Program-made: the position numbers and the translations under genes | The notes under the pieces: model-generated | Database searches by the model: none | The model's input: only the letters and a program-made list of their open reading frames with translations | What the model was told of the DNA's origin: nothing | Assembly (NCBI GenBank): GCA_934271235.1 | Contig: CAKQQT010000018.1 | Location: 1 to 64,000 of the forward strand | Length of the DNA: 64,000 bases | Source: an uncultured Clostridia bacterium | Lineage (GTDB): Bacteria; Bacillota; Clostridia; Peptostreptococcales; Anaerovoracaceae | Direction of reading: 5' to 3' | Shown here: positions 1 to 9,600 of the stretch, piece after piece | How the letters are laid out: every line of letters starts with the position of its first letter | How positions within the stretch are numbered: the first letter of the stretch is position 1

Positions 1-63
1 TGCAAAAGCACAAAAGCTATAGTAGGATTTTTCTATAAAGATAGAAACACGAGGTAAAGCAAA

Positions 64-303
64 ATGAAAGTAGGCATCAAATATTGCGGCGGCTGCAATC
101 CCAGATATGACCGGGCAGCCTATGTCAAACAGCTGTGCGAGGCGCACCCAGAATGGGAATGGGAATACGCCGCGGAGGATGTTCCGTACGATCTGCTGCT
201 CGTGATCGGCGGCTGTTCCAGCTGCTGCGCGGGATACGACCAGTATCAATACAAAAAAGTACAGAAGATATGGGATCCGAAGCAGCCGGGCACTTTAAAT
301 TAA
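64..303 (+). CDS. Small cysteine-rich protein, unknown function
   Basis: Encodes 79 residues with no signal peptide or membrane segment. It opens with a beta-strand-like stretch and a CGGC motif (residues 8-11) followed by NPRYDR, and has a second cysteine group (GGCSSCC) near residues 49-55. Paired cysteine clusters of this kind suggest metal binding or redox chemistry, but that is inference and I cannot name the family with certainty. The start is the ATG at 64, preceded by GAGGTAAAG. Upstream context lies outside the window, so it may be the last gene of an operon. The next gene is 95 bases downstream with its own strong ribosome site. Confidence 0.7.
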   Translation: MKVGIKYCGGCNPRYDRAAYVKQLCEAHPEWEWEYAAEDVPYDLLLVIGGCSSCCAGYDQYQYKKVQKIWDPKQPGTLN

Positions 304-347
304 GCGCGCCGCTGTTTCCGCGGACGTTTGCGCAATGTCCTGCATAG

Positions 348-382
348 GATGATACAAAAGGTTTTGACCTTTTGAAATCATC
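348..382 (+). promoter_or_regulatory. Hairpin immediately before a ribosome binding site
   Basis: GATGAT (348-353), AAAAGGT (356-362), a TTTG loop, then ACCTTTT (367-373) and ATCATC (377-382) form a two-part stem. It ends four bases before the GGAGG at 386-390 and has no T-run after it. It could be a leader structure that protects or tunes the mRNA of the following surface-protein gene; a terminator is less likely. Confidence 0.45.
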
Positions 383-397
383 AATGGAGGAAATGAT

Positions 398-1252
398 ATG
401 GCAACATTCACAAACCAGGCAACGCTGACCTATAACGGAACGACGACAGCATCCAACGTGGTGACAGGAGAGATTTTAGAAGTCCTTTCCGCACAAAAGA
501 ACGCGGTTGTTGACGAATATACCGCAGGCGACGATATCACCTATGTGATCAGTATCTTGAACACCGGCACGACGCCGCTGACCGGACTGACACTGACGGA
601 CGATCTTGGCGCGTATACGTTCAATACGCAGACCTTGACGCCGCTGACGTATCTTGTAGGATCTGTGCGTTACTACGTGAACGGTGTTCTGCAGGCAGCG
701 CCGACCGTGACCGTAACGGCTCCGCTGACGATCACGGGACTGAGCGTTCCGGCAGGCGGAAACGCGATGATCCTTTACGAAGCAATACCGAATCCGTATG
801 CGCCGCGGGCGGCCGGCAGCACGATCAACAATACCGCGACCATTAGCGGTACCGGGATCACCACAGCGGTTACCGCTTCCGAGACAGCAACGGCGGCAGA
901 ACGCGCGGTGCTGAGCATCAATAAAGCGATCTCGCCGCAGACCGTTACCGAAAACGGAACATTGACCTATACGTTCACGATCCAGAATTCCGGAAACACT
1001 GCCGTGATCGCCACGGACAATGCGGTCATCAACGACACCTTCAATCCGATCCTGTCGGATCTGACCGTAAGTCTGAACGGAACGCAGCTGACTGCGGATA
1101 CCGATTACACCTATGACCAGACGACCGGTCAGTTCGAGCTCACGCCGGGAAGGATCACGGTGCCCGCTGCAGCCTATACGCAGGATGCGGAAACCGGTGC
1201 TTGGATCACGGAACCGGGCGTCAGCATTCTGACGATCAGCGGAACGGTGTAG
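398..1252 (+). CDS. DUF11-like repeat (surface-type beta-sandwich) protein
   Basis: Encodes 284 residues rich in Thr, Ala and Asn. Two similar beta-rich units are visible, about residues 28-165 and 168-284. Each has the DUF11 pattern of an ITYVISILNTGTTPL-like or LTYTFTIQNSGNTAV-like strand pair followed by a DDLG or DTFN turn. DUF11 units are usually found in extracellular proteins, including adhesins and spore-surface or envelope proteins. Here there is no signal peptide, membrane anchor or sorting signal, which is unusual; release by another route, or a spore-coat location, are possible. The ribosome site is GGAGG seven bases before the ATG. The gene ends before a strong terminator at 1298, so it is not part of the cobalamin-controlled unit downstream. 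Confidence 0.8.
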   Translation: MATFTNQATLTYNGTTTASNVVTGEILEVLSAQKNAVVDEYTAGDDITYVISILNTGTTPLTGLTLTDDLGAYTFNTQTLTPLTYLVGSVRYYVNGVLQAAPTVTVTAPLTITGLSVPAGGNAMILYEAIPNPYAPRAAGSTINNTATISGTGITTAVTASETATAAERAVLSINKAISPQTVTENGTLTYTFTIQNSGNTAVIATDNAVINDTFNPILSDLTVSLNGTQLTADTDYTYDQTTGQFELTPGRITVPAAAYTQDAETGAWITEPGVSILTISGTV

Positions 1253-1297
1253 AACGCGATAACGCTCAAAACGGAGGATCAATAAAGAAACACTGCC

Positions 1298-1325
1298 AAG
1301 CCTGCGGGAAACCGCAGGCTTTAAA
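1298..1325 (+). terminator. Intrinsic terminator after the DUF11-like gene
   Basis: The stem AAGCCTGCGG / CCGCAGGCTT closes a GAAA-type loop and is followed by TTAAAAT. It separates the DUF11-like gene from the riboswitch promoter that begins eight bases later. Confidence 0.75.
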
Positions 1326-1530
1326 ATATCCCTTGCCAAGTTCCAGGCAGCGTGCTATACTGGATTTCGGAAAAAGTACATAAAGACGTTTGTGTTCTTT
1401 TGGCAAGCCGCCGCCGCAGACAGGAGGCGGAACTGTCAGAAGCTAAGATGGAAGCAGGTGAGAGTCCTGCGCGGTCCCGCCACTGTAAGGGAGGAGCGTT
1501 TTTTCACAAACCACTGAGGAGGATTCGGCT
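1326..1530 (+). repeat. Duplicated promoter-riboswitch module, copy 1
   Basis: From the CCTTGCCAAGTTC promoter region through the aptamer core and the TTTTTTCACAAACCACTGAGGA stretch (given here only as its landmark), this segment is nearly identical to 6132-6330. The match stops in the variable arm of the aptamer. It shows that the two large surface-protein genes arose, or were homogenised, as complete promoter-riboswitch-gene cassettes. Confidence 0.8.
1333..1361 (+). promoter_or_regulatory. Sigma-70-type promoter of riboswitch unit 1
   Basis: TTGCCA (1333-1338) and TATACT (1356-1361) are spaced by 17 bases, about 25 bases before the riboswitch aptamer. The same promoter is present at 6140-6168 and, with TATAAT, at 12587-12615, so all three cobalamin units appear to share promoter design. 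Confidence 0.8.
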
Positions 1531-1600
1531 GTCGGTCGGTTCCGAAGACCTTGGGAAGGAGAAAAATCGTGAGGACGCCCGAGTCAGGAGACATGCACAG
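1386..1600 (+). promoter_or_regulatory. Cobalamin riboswitch 1
   Basis: The core AAGCAGGTGAGAGTCCTGC, then GCGGTCCCGCCACTGTAAGG (positions 1471-1490), then the B12 box GAGTCAGGAGACATGCAC (1581-1598) are in the order and spacing of the cobalamin aptamer. It binds a cobalamin and represses the downstream gene when the vitamin is plentiful. An intrinsic terminator at 1755 lies between aptamer and start codon, so control is probably by transcription termination. The controlled gene is the DUF4430 surface protein at 1876. Confidence 0.93.
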
Positions 1601-1754
1601 ATGGGAAATCAGTTCACAGCATCGTAAGAATGCGGGGTGGATTCTTTTACTGGCAAAATAGACATGCAGGGCGTGCGGATCCGATGGATCGCCGGCGCTT
1701 TCGCATGGCAGGCTTGCCAAACGGAGAAAGAAAATTTCAGAAAACAGCAAAAAC

Positions 1755-1801
1755 GGGCTGCTGTCAGGTCAGATCTGATTTGACAGACTGCCCATTTTTT
1801 T
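1755..1801 (+). terminator. Expression-platform terminator of riboswitch 1
   Basis: GGGC..CTGTCA (from 1755) pairs with TGACAG..GCCC (1781-1793), with an ATTTTTTT tail. It sits 75 bases before the start codon of the controlled gene. The equivalent hairpins at 6565 and 12852 support a transcription-attenuation mechanism for all three riboswitches. Confidence 0.8.
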
Positions 1802-1875
1802 CATGCGGGCAGGAATGAGAGAAAGAAAAAACGCATAGGTCGGGCATTTGCCCCGGCAAGAAAGGAGAAGACAGA

Positions 1876-4800
1876 ATGACGAAACGAAGGAATCGTCTCG
1901 GCCGCATGCTTGCCATCACCCTCGCAGTGATGATGATTTTGACAAGTATGAATTTTGGCATGGGGGGGGGTACGACCCTAGCTTGGGCTGAGACAGCAGA
2001 AGATGCGGAAACGTACTTGAAAACCAATTATGTAGACGGAACCATTACAACCGATACGGCAGTGACAAAAGAGAGCGATTTTGTATATGCCGTTTCGGCG
2101 AAGACAGTTTCTGGTAATGACAGAACTGGTTTATCGTTAAAAAAGGCAACAAATGAAAAATACAAAACATGGTATAGTTTTCCGTCTAATGATTATGTAA
2201 CCTTAAAAAATCAGGCAGAAGGTTATTGCAATCTGTCTGTAAAAGTACCGGAGAACATGTTCACTTTGGCGGTAACTTTAAGCGTTTATGACAAAGCGGC
2301 ATTAGATACAGACATAAAAAATGGAACTGAAGATCCGTTGGCGACACAAGTCTTCACATTAAAGTTTGCGGCAAAACCAAAGACTTATCAAGTGAAGATT
2401 GAACCCATCGATAGTGAAAGCAATAGTGCTATTGAATCTGCAAAGATAACTTTATATAAGGATTTTTCTTGGAATGACATTACATCGACAGAAGGAATCT
2501 ATACTTTAGAAGAAGGTACTTACAAGGTCGATGTGGAAGCTGATGGATATCAGACAATCAAGGGCAAGGAGATTACGCCAACAAGTGATGGAACAATTCA
2601 GATTCCGATGCAGAAGAAAGCGTTCAGTGTAATTACCTTCTCTGTGAAAGATCAGCAGGGAGCGATGATCGATGCTCCGACGATCACCGTAAAGCAAGGA
2701 TACTACAATACGATTAAAGCGCAGACAGACGGCAGCTACCAATTAGAAAATGGCGTAGCATACAGCTATACGGTAGGAGCGAAGAATTATGCATCGGTAA
2801 ACGGCAGCGTCACTCCGAGCGGAAATCAGACGATTGAAGTAACATTGGCAAAGGACATTCGTGAGTATCAAGTCAAATTTGCAGCAGTTTCTAAAAAAGA
2901 CGGTACAGCTATTGACGACGCGGCAATTTCCGTTACATACACCGATTATGATTGGGAAGAGGAGGATGATGTTGAAATCCCGGTAACGCCTAATACGGAT
3001 GGTACATATACGCTAAGCAAAAGCGAAGATTATACAATTACCGTAACGAAAACCGGTTACAAAACGGTTACGAAATCCAATTATAGGCCTTCCGGAGATT
3101 CCGAAACCTATACAGAAACCATCCAGTTAACGGAAGACTTACCGGTTGCACCGAAAGATCAAGCAAAAGTTGATGCAGCAAAACAGGCATTTAGTGGGAT
3201 TTTGGGCGTGCTCCGGCCAGTCTATGGAACAGACACGAATATCGGAGAAGTTGTACTTGCAACTTTGAAAAAACAAGACGCATCCTTAGATTTAGAGGGT
3301 GTTTCTGTGGAAGTTGAATCCACAGATGATGCAGAACGAATCTCGACAGATGGCAGAATCCATTATGTCGATTCCGATACACTGAATTCAACGGGGATAA
3401 ACTTTGCAAATGTTGACTGCACCTTTAGGATTAAATGCGGGAATGCAGAGGAAAAGACAGGCTCGCAAAGAGTTACGATCGGATGGGATCGGACACATGT
3501 AGAAGCAAAAATGCAGCAGGAATCTGCGGCCTTAGATGAAGCAAAAATCAAAGGCGAGAATGAGTCCTTAGGCGCGGTCGAAAAAACGCTGGTACTGCCT
3601 CAGATATTAAGCAATTCTGCAAGGACAGCGTGGTCTCAAATTACTTGGGAGTCATCGAACCCTGACATCCTTGCAATTGAAGGGACAGGATATGATACAT
3701 TGCTGGATGCGAAGGCGGGGAAAATCACGGCACCGGAAACAGATCAAGAAGTAACCCTAACCGCAACGTTCAAAGCAAATGACAGCATTCTTAACTCATA
3801 TGTTGAAAAGGTATCAGATTTCAAAACATTCCAAAAAGAGTTTAAGGTAACGGTGAAGGGCACCGGGGCAGCGAAACCGACGGAAGAAAGTCTGCAAGCT
3901 CTGCTAGACAAGTATTACACGGTTGATTCTTTGTCTGATTTTACAACGAAAGAAAAATTAGATACAAACAACTGCATGGGAGACATCCAACTGCCTAGAT
4001 ACACAAGAATCAAGGATGAAGCAGGAAATTATGTCTTCAATAACAGGGAGATTACCGTTACTTCTGATAATACAGACGTTATTTCCATTAGCGGCTATCG
4101 AGCTGTAGTGGATATTTTCCGGTCTGAAGATGTTGTGGTCAATTTGATTATTACCTTTACACGAGAAGGCGTCAGTGTACAGAAAAAAATTCCGATTACA
4201 GTTAGAACGATCACGGAGGAAGCCTTGGACAAGGAAATCGAAATAATGGAGTATGCGAAAGCACATTATTTCGACGGTATCAATGAAGGCCTTTATCAAG
4301 ATGCGGAACATGTTACCGGCAATCTCCATGCATTCCGAGAATTTTACTTTGACCAGAGCCAAAAACCGGTATGGATTTATGATATTAAGAACGAAACCGG
4401 AAAAGGGATTTTCCCGGACGATCTTTTTACGGATTCCTGGGAAATGGAAGGCGCAGGGTATAACAAATTCAAGAGTTCGAATCCGCAGATCGTTCGTCAT
4501 GATAATTTGTTGGTAAGCAGAGACAGTATGCCGCAGAAGGTGACGATCACATCGTTGCTCAGCAGCCAACGCTATGGAGCTTTTGCAGAAAAGCATCCTG
4601 ACAATGAGAAACTGCAAAAATTATATAAACAAGAAGTATCGGTAACGATTATCGTGCCGGGGACCGACAGCTCTAAGACAGCACTCAACGAAAAGATTAA
4701 AGAGGCAAAAAGCTTCCTGCAAACGATCGTAGAAGGTACTGCACCGGGACAGTATCCGGCAGGGACGAAACAGAAACTGGAAAGCGCAATTGCAGATGCA

Positions 4801-6048
4801 GAACAATGTGCGGGCAATGAAGCTGCGACAGAGCAGGAACTGACGCAGGCGGTTCTTACTCTGGAGGAAACCATGGAAAGCTGCGCAAGATCGCAGATTA
4901 AAGACACAAATCCATTTACAGTGTCCGTTTCGATAAAGGGCATTGGCACGTTCAAGGGTTTGGATACAAAGCAAAGCAATGTTGTGCCGCAGACTGACGT
5001 TTGGAGTGTTGTAAAAAATGTACTGGATTCCAATGGCTATCAGTACAAGATTAAATCACAAGGAAACATTGTGTATTTAGAATCTGTTACAGACCCTGCA
5101 GGACATACGCTTGCAGCATTGGACACCCCGAACAGTGGGTGGCTGTATAAGGTAAACGGTATCCTGCCGAATGTTTATATGAGTCAATATAAGTTAAGCG
5201 GAAATGAGAGCGTTGAGCTTTATTATACCGGAGATTGGCGACAGGATCCGGCGGCTGGCAGTTGGGCGGGCGCTCCGCAGCAGGTCACCACTACCGGCAC
5301 CTCCGGTTCCGCAGTGACCATTTCTCCGACCGAAGTCAAAGCCGTTGATAAGACCGCAGCGGACGGCACAAAAGTAAAGGTCGCGGAAGTCACCGTATCC
5401 GCAGACAATCAGAAAGAGATCATCAAGCAGGCCAAGGGAAACAAGTCCGTGGAGATCGTTCTCAATGTCAACAAGGCGGATGTCAAGGATGCAGCCTGCG
5501 CGGATATCAAACTGGACAAGAGCTTCCTCGAATCCATCGTAAAAGATACGAACGCCAAGCTGACGATCAAAACGCCGTTCGGCGACAAGACTTATACGCA
5601 GGATGAACTCAAGGCACTGCTTGCAGGCGCAAACGGCACGACCGTCACGCTGACGATTGAAAAGCCCGAGGAACTTGACGATGCGGCTAAATTGGCACAG
5701 GCCAAAGAGCAGCTCGCGAAAGTCAGCCTGATCGCACGTTCCGCAAAGACCGCGAAGAAGAACGTCAAAGTAACACTGAAGCTGAACGCGGAGAGCACGG
5801 CCGCGATCAACGAGATCCGGTCGCTCGGCTACACGGTAAAATACAAATTCTACCGCTCGACGAAGAAAGCTTCGAAGTATACGGCGAAGCTGACCAAGAC
5901 TTCTAAGTCTTACCTTAACACTGTCGGTACCAAGGGCAGCAGATACTACTACAAAGCCCGCGTCATGGTCTATGATCAGGACGGCAAGCTGGTCGCTTAC
6001 AGCAAGCTGACACAATGCAAGTACGCGGCAAGAACTTGGACGAAATGA
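1876..6048 (+). CDS. Giant secreted DUF4430 surface protein, cobalamin-controlled
   Basis: Encodes 1390 residues. The signal peptide has a hydrophobic core at residues 11-28 and a likely cleavage after AWA near residue 38. Three PEGA/carboxypeptidase-regulatory-like beta repeats occupy about residues 165-420 (each with EGTYKVDVEADGY- or YTITVTKTGY-like cores). Ig-like segments follow, then a FIVAR-like helical segment near 935-1010. A DUF4430 domain with the SGWLYKVNG core sits near 1013-1121. The C-terminal 255 residues are almost the same as in the protein at 6662 and end in a fibronectin-like fold. DUF4430 is the beta-domain of animal intrinsic factor and transcobalamin. Control by a cobalamin riboswitch and secretion suggest B12 capture at the cell surface (inference). 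No LPXTG or SLH anchor is visible. The start has AAAGGAGAAG upstream. Confidence 0.88.
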   Translation: MTKRRNRLGRMLAITLAVMMILTSMNFGMGGGTTLAWAETAEDAETYLKTNYVDGTITTDTAVTKESDFVYAVSAKTVSGNDRTGLSLKKATNEKYKTWYSFPSNDYVTLKNQAEGYCNLSVKVPENMFTLAVTLSVYDKAALDTDIKNGTEDPLATQVFTLKFAAKPKTYQVKIEPIDSESNSAIESAKITLYKDFSWNDITSTEGIYTLEEGTYKVDVEADGYQTIKGKEITPTSDGTIQIPMQKKAFSVITFSVKDQQGAMIDAPTITVKQGYYNTIKAQTDGSYQLENGVAYSYTVGAKNYASVNGSVTPSGNQTIEVTLAKDIREYQVKFAAVSKKDGTAIDDAAISVTYTDYDWEEEDDVEIPVTPNTDGTYTLSKSEDYTITVTKTGYKTVTKSNYRPSGDSETYTETIQLTEDLPVAPKDQAKVDAAKQAFSGILGVLRPVYGTDTNIGEVVLATLKKQDASLDLEGVSVEVESTDDAERISTDGRIHYVDSDTLNSTGINFANVDCTFRIKCGNAEEKTGSQRVTIGWDRTHVEAKMQQESAALDEAKIKGENESLGAVEKTLVLPQILSNSARTAWSQITWESSNPDILAIEGTGYDTLLDAKAGKITAPETDQEVTLTATFKANDSILNSYVEKVSDFKTFQKEFKVTVKGTGAAKPTEESLQALLDKYYTVDSLSDFTTKEKLDTNNCMGDIQLPRYTRIKDEAGNYVFNNREITVTSDNTDVISISGYRAVVDIFRSEDVVVNLIITFTREGVSVQKKIPITVRTITEEALDKEIEIMEYAKAHYFDGINEGLYQDAEHVTGNLHAFREFYFDQSQKPVWIYDIKNETGKGIFPDDLFTDSWEMEGAGYNKFKSSNPQIVRHDNLLVSRDSMPQKVTITSLLSSQRYGAFAEKHPDNEKLQKLYKQEVSVTIIVPGTDSSKTALNEKIKEAKSFLQTIVEGTAPGQYPAGTKQKLESAIADAEQCAGNEAATEQELTQAVLTLEETMESCARSQIKDTNPFTVSVSIKGIGTFKGLDTKQSNVVPQTDVWSVVKNVLDSNGYQYKIKSQGNIVYLESVTDPAGHTLAALDTPNSGWLYKVNGILPNVYMSQYKLSGNESVELYYTGDWRQDPAAGSWAGAPQQVTTTGTSGSAVTISPTEVKAVDKTAADGTKVKVAEVTVSADNQKEIIKQAKGNKSVEIVLNVNKADVKDAACADIKLDKSFLESIVKDTNAKLTIKTPFGDKTYTQDELKALLAGANGTTVTLTIEKPEELDDAAKLAQAKEQLAKVSLIARSAKTAKKNVKVTLKLNAESTAAINEIRSLGYTVKYKFYRSTKKASKYTAKLTKTSKSYLNTVGTKGSRYYYKARVMVYDQDGKLVAYSKLTQCKYAARTWTK
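5281..6048 (+). repeat. Duplicated C-terminal coding module, copy 1
   Basis: This 768-base end of the first giant surface gene closely matches 10021-10786 at DNA and protein level, from a Thr/Gly/Ser linker (TTTGTSGSAVT) to the terminal KYAAR.WTK. The ectodomains upstream are unrelated in sequence. The shared tail is probably a wall-association or scaffold part, kept similar by duplication or gene conversion. Confidence 0.88.
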
Positions 6049-6097
6049 TCCGGACAAAATAACGAATCGAACAAACCAATCGAATAAACCGAATGAG

Positions 6098-6131
6098 GAC
6101 CCTGTCGGCAGAGAACGCCGGCAGGGTCTAA
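6098..6131 (+). terminator. Intrinsic terminator after giant surface gene 1
   Basis: GACCCTGTCGGC / GCCGGCAGGGTC closes an AGAGAAC loop and is followed by TAAAATTTT. The promoter of the next riboswitch unit starts nine bases later. Confidence 0.75.
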
Positions 6132-6330
6132 AATTTTCCTTGCCAAGTTCTAAGCAGCGTGCTATACTGGATTCCGGAAAAAGTACATAAAAACGTTTGT
6201 GTTCTTTTGGCAAGCCGCCGCCGCGATAGGCGACGGAACGGTCAAAAGCTAAGATGGAAGCAGGTGAGAGTCCTGCGCGGTCCCGCCACTGTAAGGGAAG
6301 AGCGTTTTTTCACAAACCACTGAGGACAAT
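6132..6330 (+). repeat. Duplicated promoter-riboswitch module, copy 2
   Basis: Near-identical partner of 1326-1530. Differences are concentrated in the P-arm after the CCGCCGCCGC stretch and after CACTGAGGA, where the variable arm begins, so the aptamer core has been kept while peripheral stems drift. Confidence 0.8.
6140..6168 (+). promoter_or_regulatory. Sigma-70-type promoter of riboswitch unit 2
   Basis: TTGCCA (6140-6145) and TATACT (6163-6168) with a 17-base spacer, matching the promoter of unit 1 in sequence and placement. Confidence 0.8.
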
Positions 6331-6406
6331 TCGGCCGCAGACCGGCGCCTAGCACCTTGGGAAGGAGAAAAAACGTGAAGATGCCCGAGTCAGGAGACAT
6401 GCACAG
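6194..6406 (+). promoter_or_regulatory. Cobalamin riboswitch 2
   Basis: Has the aptamer core GGTCCCGCCACTGTAAGG (about 6279-6296) and the B12 box GAGTCAGGAGACATGCAC (about 6387-6404). It controls the second giant surface protein starting at 6662. As in unit 1 the terminator hairpin (6565-6608) lies between the aptamer and the gene. Confidence 0.93.
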
Positions 6407-6564
6407 ATGGGAAATCAGTTCACAGCATCGTGAGAGTGCAAGGTGAATTCTTTTATTGGTAAAATGCAGATATGTAAGGCGTGCAGCTTCGATAAGCCGA
6501 CAGTGTATCCGCGTGGCAGATTGCCAAACCGTGAAATGAAATCTCAAAAAACAGCGAAAACGGG

Positions 6565-6608
6565 CTGCTGTCGATCGGTCACCGCCGATGCGGACAGTAG
6601 TTTTTTTT
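6565..6608 (+). terminator. Expression-platform terminator of riboswitch 2
   Basis: CTGCTGTC (6565-6572) pairs with GACAGTAG (6593-6600) around an inner ATCGG/CCGAT stem, and eight Ts follow. It ends 54 bases before the start codon at 6662. Confidence 0.85.
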
Positions 6609-6661
6609 GTGTGCTTTTTCGAAAAAATATAAAACAAAATCATGAAGAAAGGAAAAGCAAA

Positions 6662-9600
6662 ATGGAAAAAATCAAGAAAAACAGATTTTCCAAAGTCCTC
6701 GTATTGCTGCTGGCAGTCATGATGATCTTCACCATGATGCCGAGCATGGCGTTCGCGGATACGGGGAACGATACCGGTGACGGAACAGATCTGCCGACGA
6801 CTGAAGTAAAAACAGCAACGGTATATTTAACGTCACAGGCTGCAGGGAGCTTCTTACACGCACCGAAAACGGTGGAAGTTAGGGCTGATCTGGCAGAAAG
6901 CTATGGATTTACAGATGACCTAAAAGATGGAGTGTCTGTATTGGATGTTCTTATTAAAGCACATCAAGAAGTCTTTGGTGAGGATTTTACCAAGGACAAT
7001 ATGGCAGAATATCTTACAGGAGATGCCAACTATATCAAGACGGCATTCGGCGGTCTTGATAATCTTGGATTCGCTGTAAACGGAAAATGCCCAAATGACG
7101 GAGTATGGAATGAAAACTATCACGCATATACCGGATATACCATTAATCAGTCTCAAGTTGAAAATGGTGATACGGTAGAATTCTTTATTTACCAAGACGG
7201 CTATGCACTTGACAATTATGGGATTTTAGAAATCAAGAACAACGAAAAAATCTATACCGGTCAAAACTTAAGTTTAAATGTAAAAGGATATAGCTATTGC
7301 TATTATGGGTGCTCGAAAGAAGAGACGATCGCAGGGCAGACAAAGCCAATCGAAGATGCGCAAATTGCAACTGTCGATTCACAGTCGGGCCAAATCACTC
7401 TGATCAAGGATGCGATTACCGACGAAAACGGAAATGTGAACTTCTCCTTGCCGAAGGCAGGCGAATATCTTCTGACTGCGTATATGCCGACAGAGGAAAT
7501 CGAAGAAAACTATGCAACTCCTTTAATTATGTGCTTGCTGAAAGTGACCGTGACAGAGCCGAATGCATCTATCACAGTACCAAGCAATGCAGAACTGTTT
7601 GTTGGCAGTAAGACAAAACACTTTGTTCCTTTTGTGCAGCAGCAGCCGGTCCATGCAAAAGGCAATGATGACGGAACTACGACGTATTTCTTTGACTTAC
7701 AGGCCAATAAGGATTTTAGCTACAGAGTTTCCGGTGAAAACTATATAACTTATGCAGGTAAGTTTAAAACGCCGGCAGCAGGAAAAGCTCCGTATTCTGT
7801 CGCGATCACAAGCGAGCAGCTTCAGCCGGAAGGTATAACAAAGACGACCACCGATAAGAATGTGAAATCAAACAGCGGCTATAATGTTGCGGATATTTAC
7901 CTGAATATCAATGAACAGGGATTCCTTAAGCTGAATGCCGGGGATGAAAAGCAGATCATTAACCTCCGCAACTGGGAAGCTGTTGATACTACTACAAATA
8001 ACTACTTCATTGAGCCAGACTATCATTACAGCGTATATAACCTCGATGCGTCCGGCAGATTTTCTGCAGGCGATGACAGTATCGTTTCTGTCGATGCTGA
8101 TGGGAAACTGTCCGCAGTCGGCGAAGGCACCGCGGTCGTATTGGTAACTTATGACGCGATCAATGTAAGTTCAGCAGTCGGAGGCCCGTTCTTTGGGGCA
8201 ATCTGGCCGGAAAATACCGGTGTATTCGTGGTTGATGTGGACGGTACGGACAGTGGCATCCAGACGAATATGACGATCAACGAGGGCTTGAATGCAGAGG
8301 ATACTTCTGCCGGAAAGCTGGCGGGAGATAAACTTGATGCGGAGCATGATGTCATTTACTATCTGACAGAAATGACCGATGCAGAGAATGCTACGACTGA
8401 AATTGCAGACGCACATGGTGAATATACATTCAAACCAAGCGGAGCAAGCGAAGTAAGCGTTGCAAATCCGAATGTGACCGAAAGCGGATTATCCTACAGC
8501 ACTTTTACGGCAGTTCCAAAGAACAAAGATGGAAGCTATACCGTGAAACTTCTTGAAGGAAGAAATATTGTCAAAGTAACGAATGAAAAAGGCAGTGAAT
8601 ATCAGGTTATTACGGCAAAAGGCGTAAAGGCGGCTGTAACAAATGTAACCGCTTCCGGAAAAGCGCTGTCTGCCGGAGATGAATTTACAGTGACGTTTGA
8701 TACCATCTACCACCCTGCGAATAAGCTCTCCGGCGTATATAACATGTCAGCGAACATCAATTACAGCAAGGTAAGCGGATATGAAAACATTGCTTTTGGC
8801 AGCTCGTCGAACCAGTATCAGTTTGCAAGCAGCGAAAAAACACAGACAATTTCGAATGTCGCGACTTGGGGTCAAAAAGGCTGGGCATATGTAGTTACGT
8901 TGGGAAAGGCAATGTCAATTCCGGCAGACTATACAGAAAAAACATTCAAACTCTCAGAGGGATATTTAGTGGCTGCGGGCTATGGTGATCCGTACGGAAA
9001 CCATAGAGGAATCACGCTGGAGGAAGGCAAGGCTCCAAACTTTAATGCATCGATAAAAGTCGGCTATTTCGGCAAACTCCCGGATCTCACGCTAGAAATT
9101 AAGGATACACCATCTGCTGATGTAGCGAGCGTTAAGATCACAAAGCAGCCGACAAAACTCTCCTATTTCGAAGGAGATGTGTTTGATCCGACCGGACTTA
9201 CAATGGAAGTGACCTATGATGACGGAACGGTCAGAACGGTCAAGGGCGGTTTTGAATATAGCAAAGATGCTTTGACAAAAGATGTAACGGAAATGGAGAT
9301 CTCGTTTGGAGGACAAACGCAGACCGTTTCGATCACCGTCCAGGAAGTTGTTTTAAATAAGATCACGATCACGAAAGAGCCAACAAAAGTAGCATATACG
9401 GAAGGTGAATATTTCAATCCTTCCGGAATGGAAGTAACTGCAAGCTATAATAACGGAGACAAAACCGTTACGGATTACACCTACGAAGCAAAAACATTAA
9501 CAACGGCAGATACGAAAGTAACGATCACTTATGTTGACAAAAAGAGCGGAACCAAAAAGACTGCGGAACAAGCCATTACCGTATCTGCGGCACCGGTAAC

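Noticed and set aside
476..1339. Long minus-strand frame of 287 codons opposite the DUF11-like gene
   Set aside because: Arg/Asp-rich shadow of a GC-rich coding strand, without ribosome site or recognisable domain.
6443..6661. N-terminal extension of the second giant surface protein
   Set aside because: It would start inside the riboswitch expression platform and place the signal peptide in the middle; the ATG at 6662 has the ribosome site and signal peptide.
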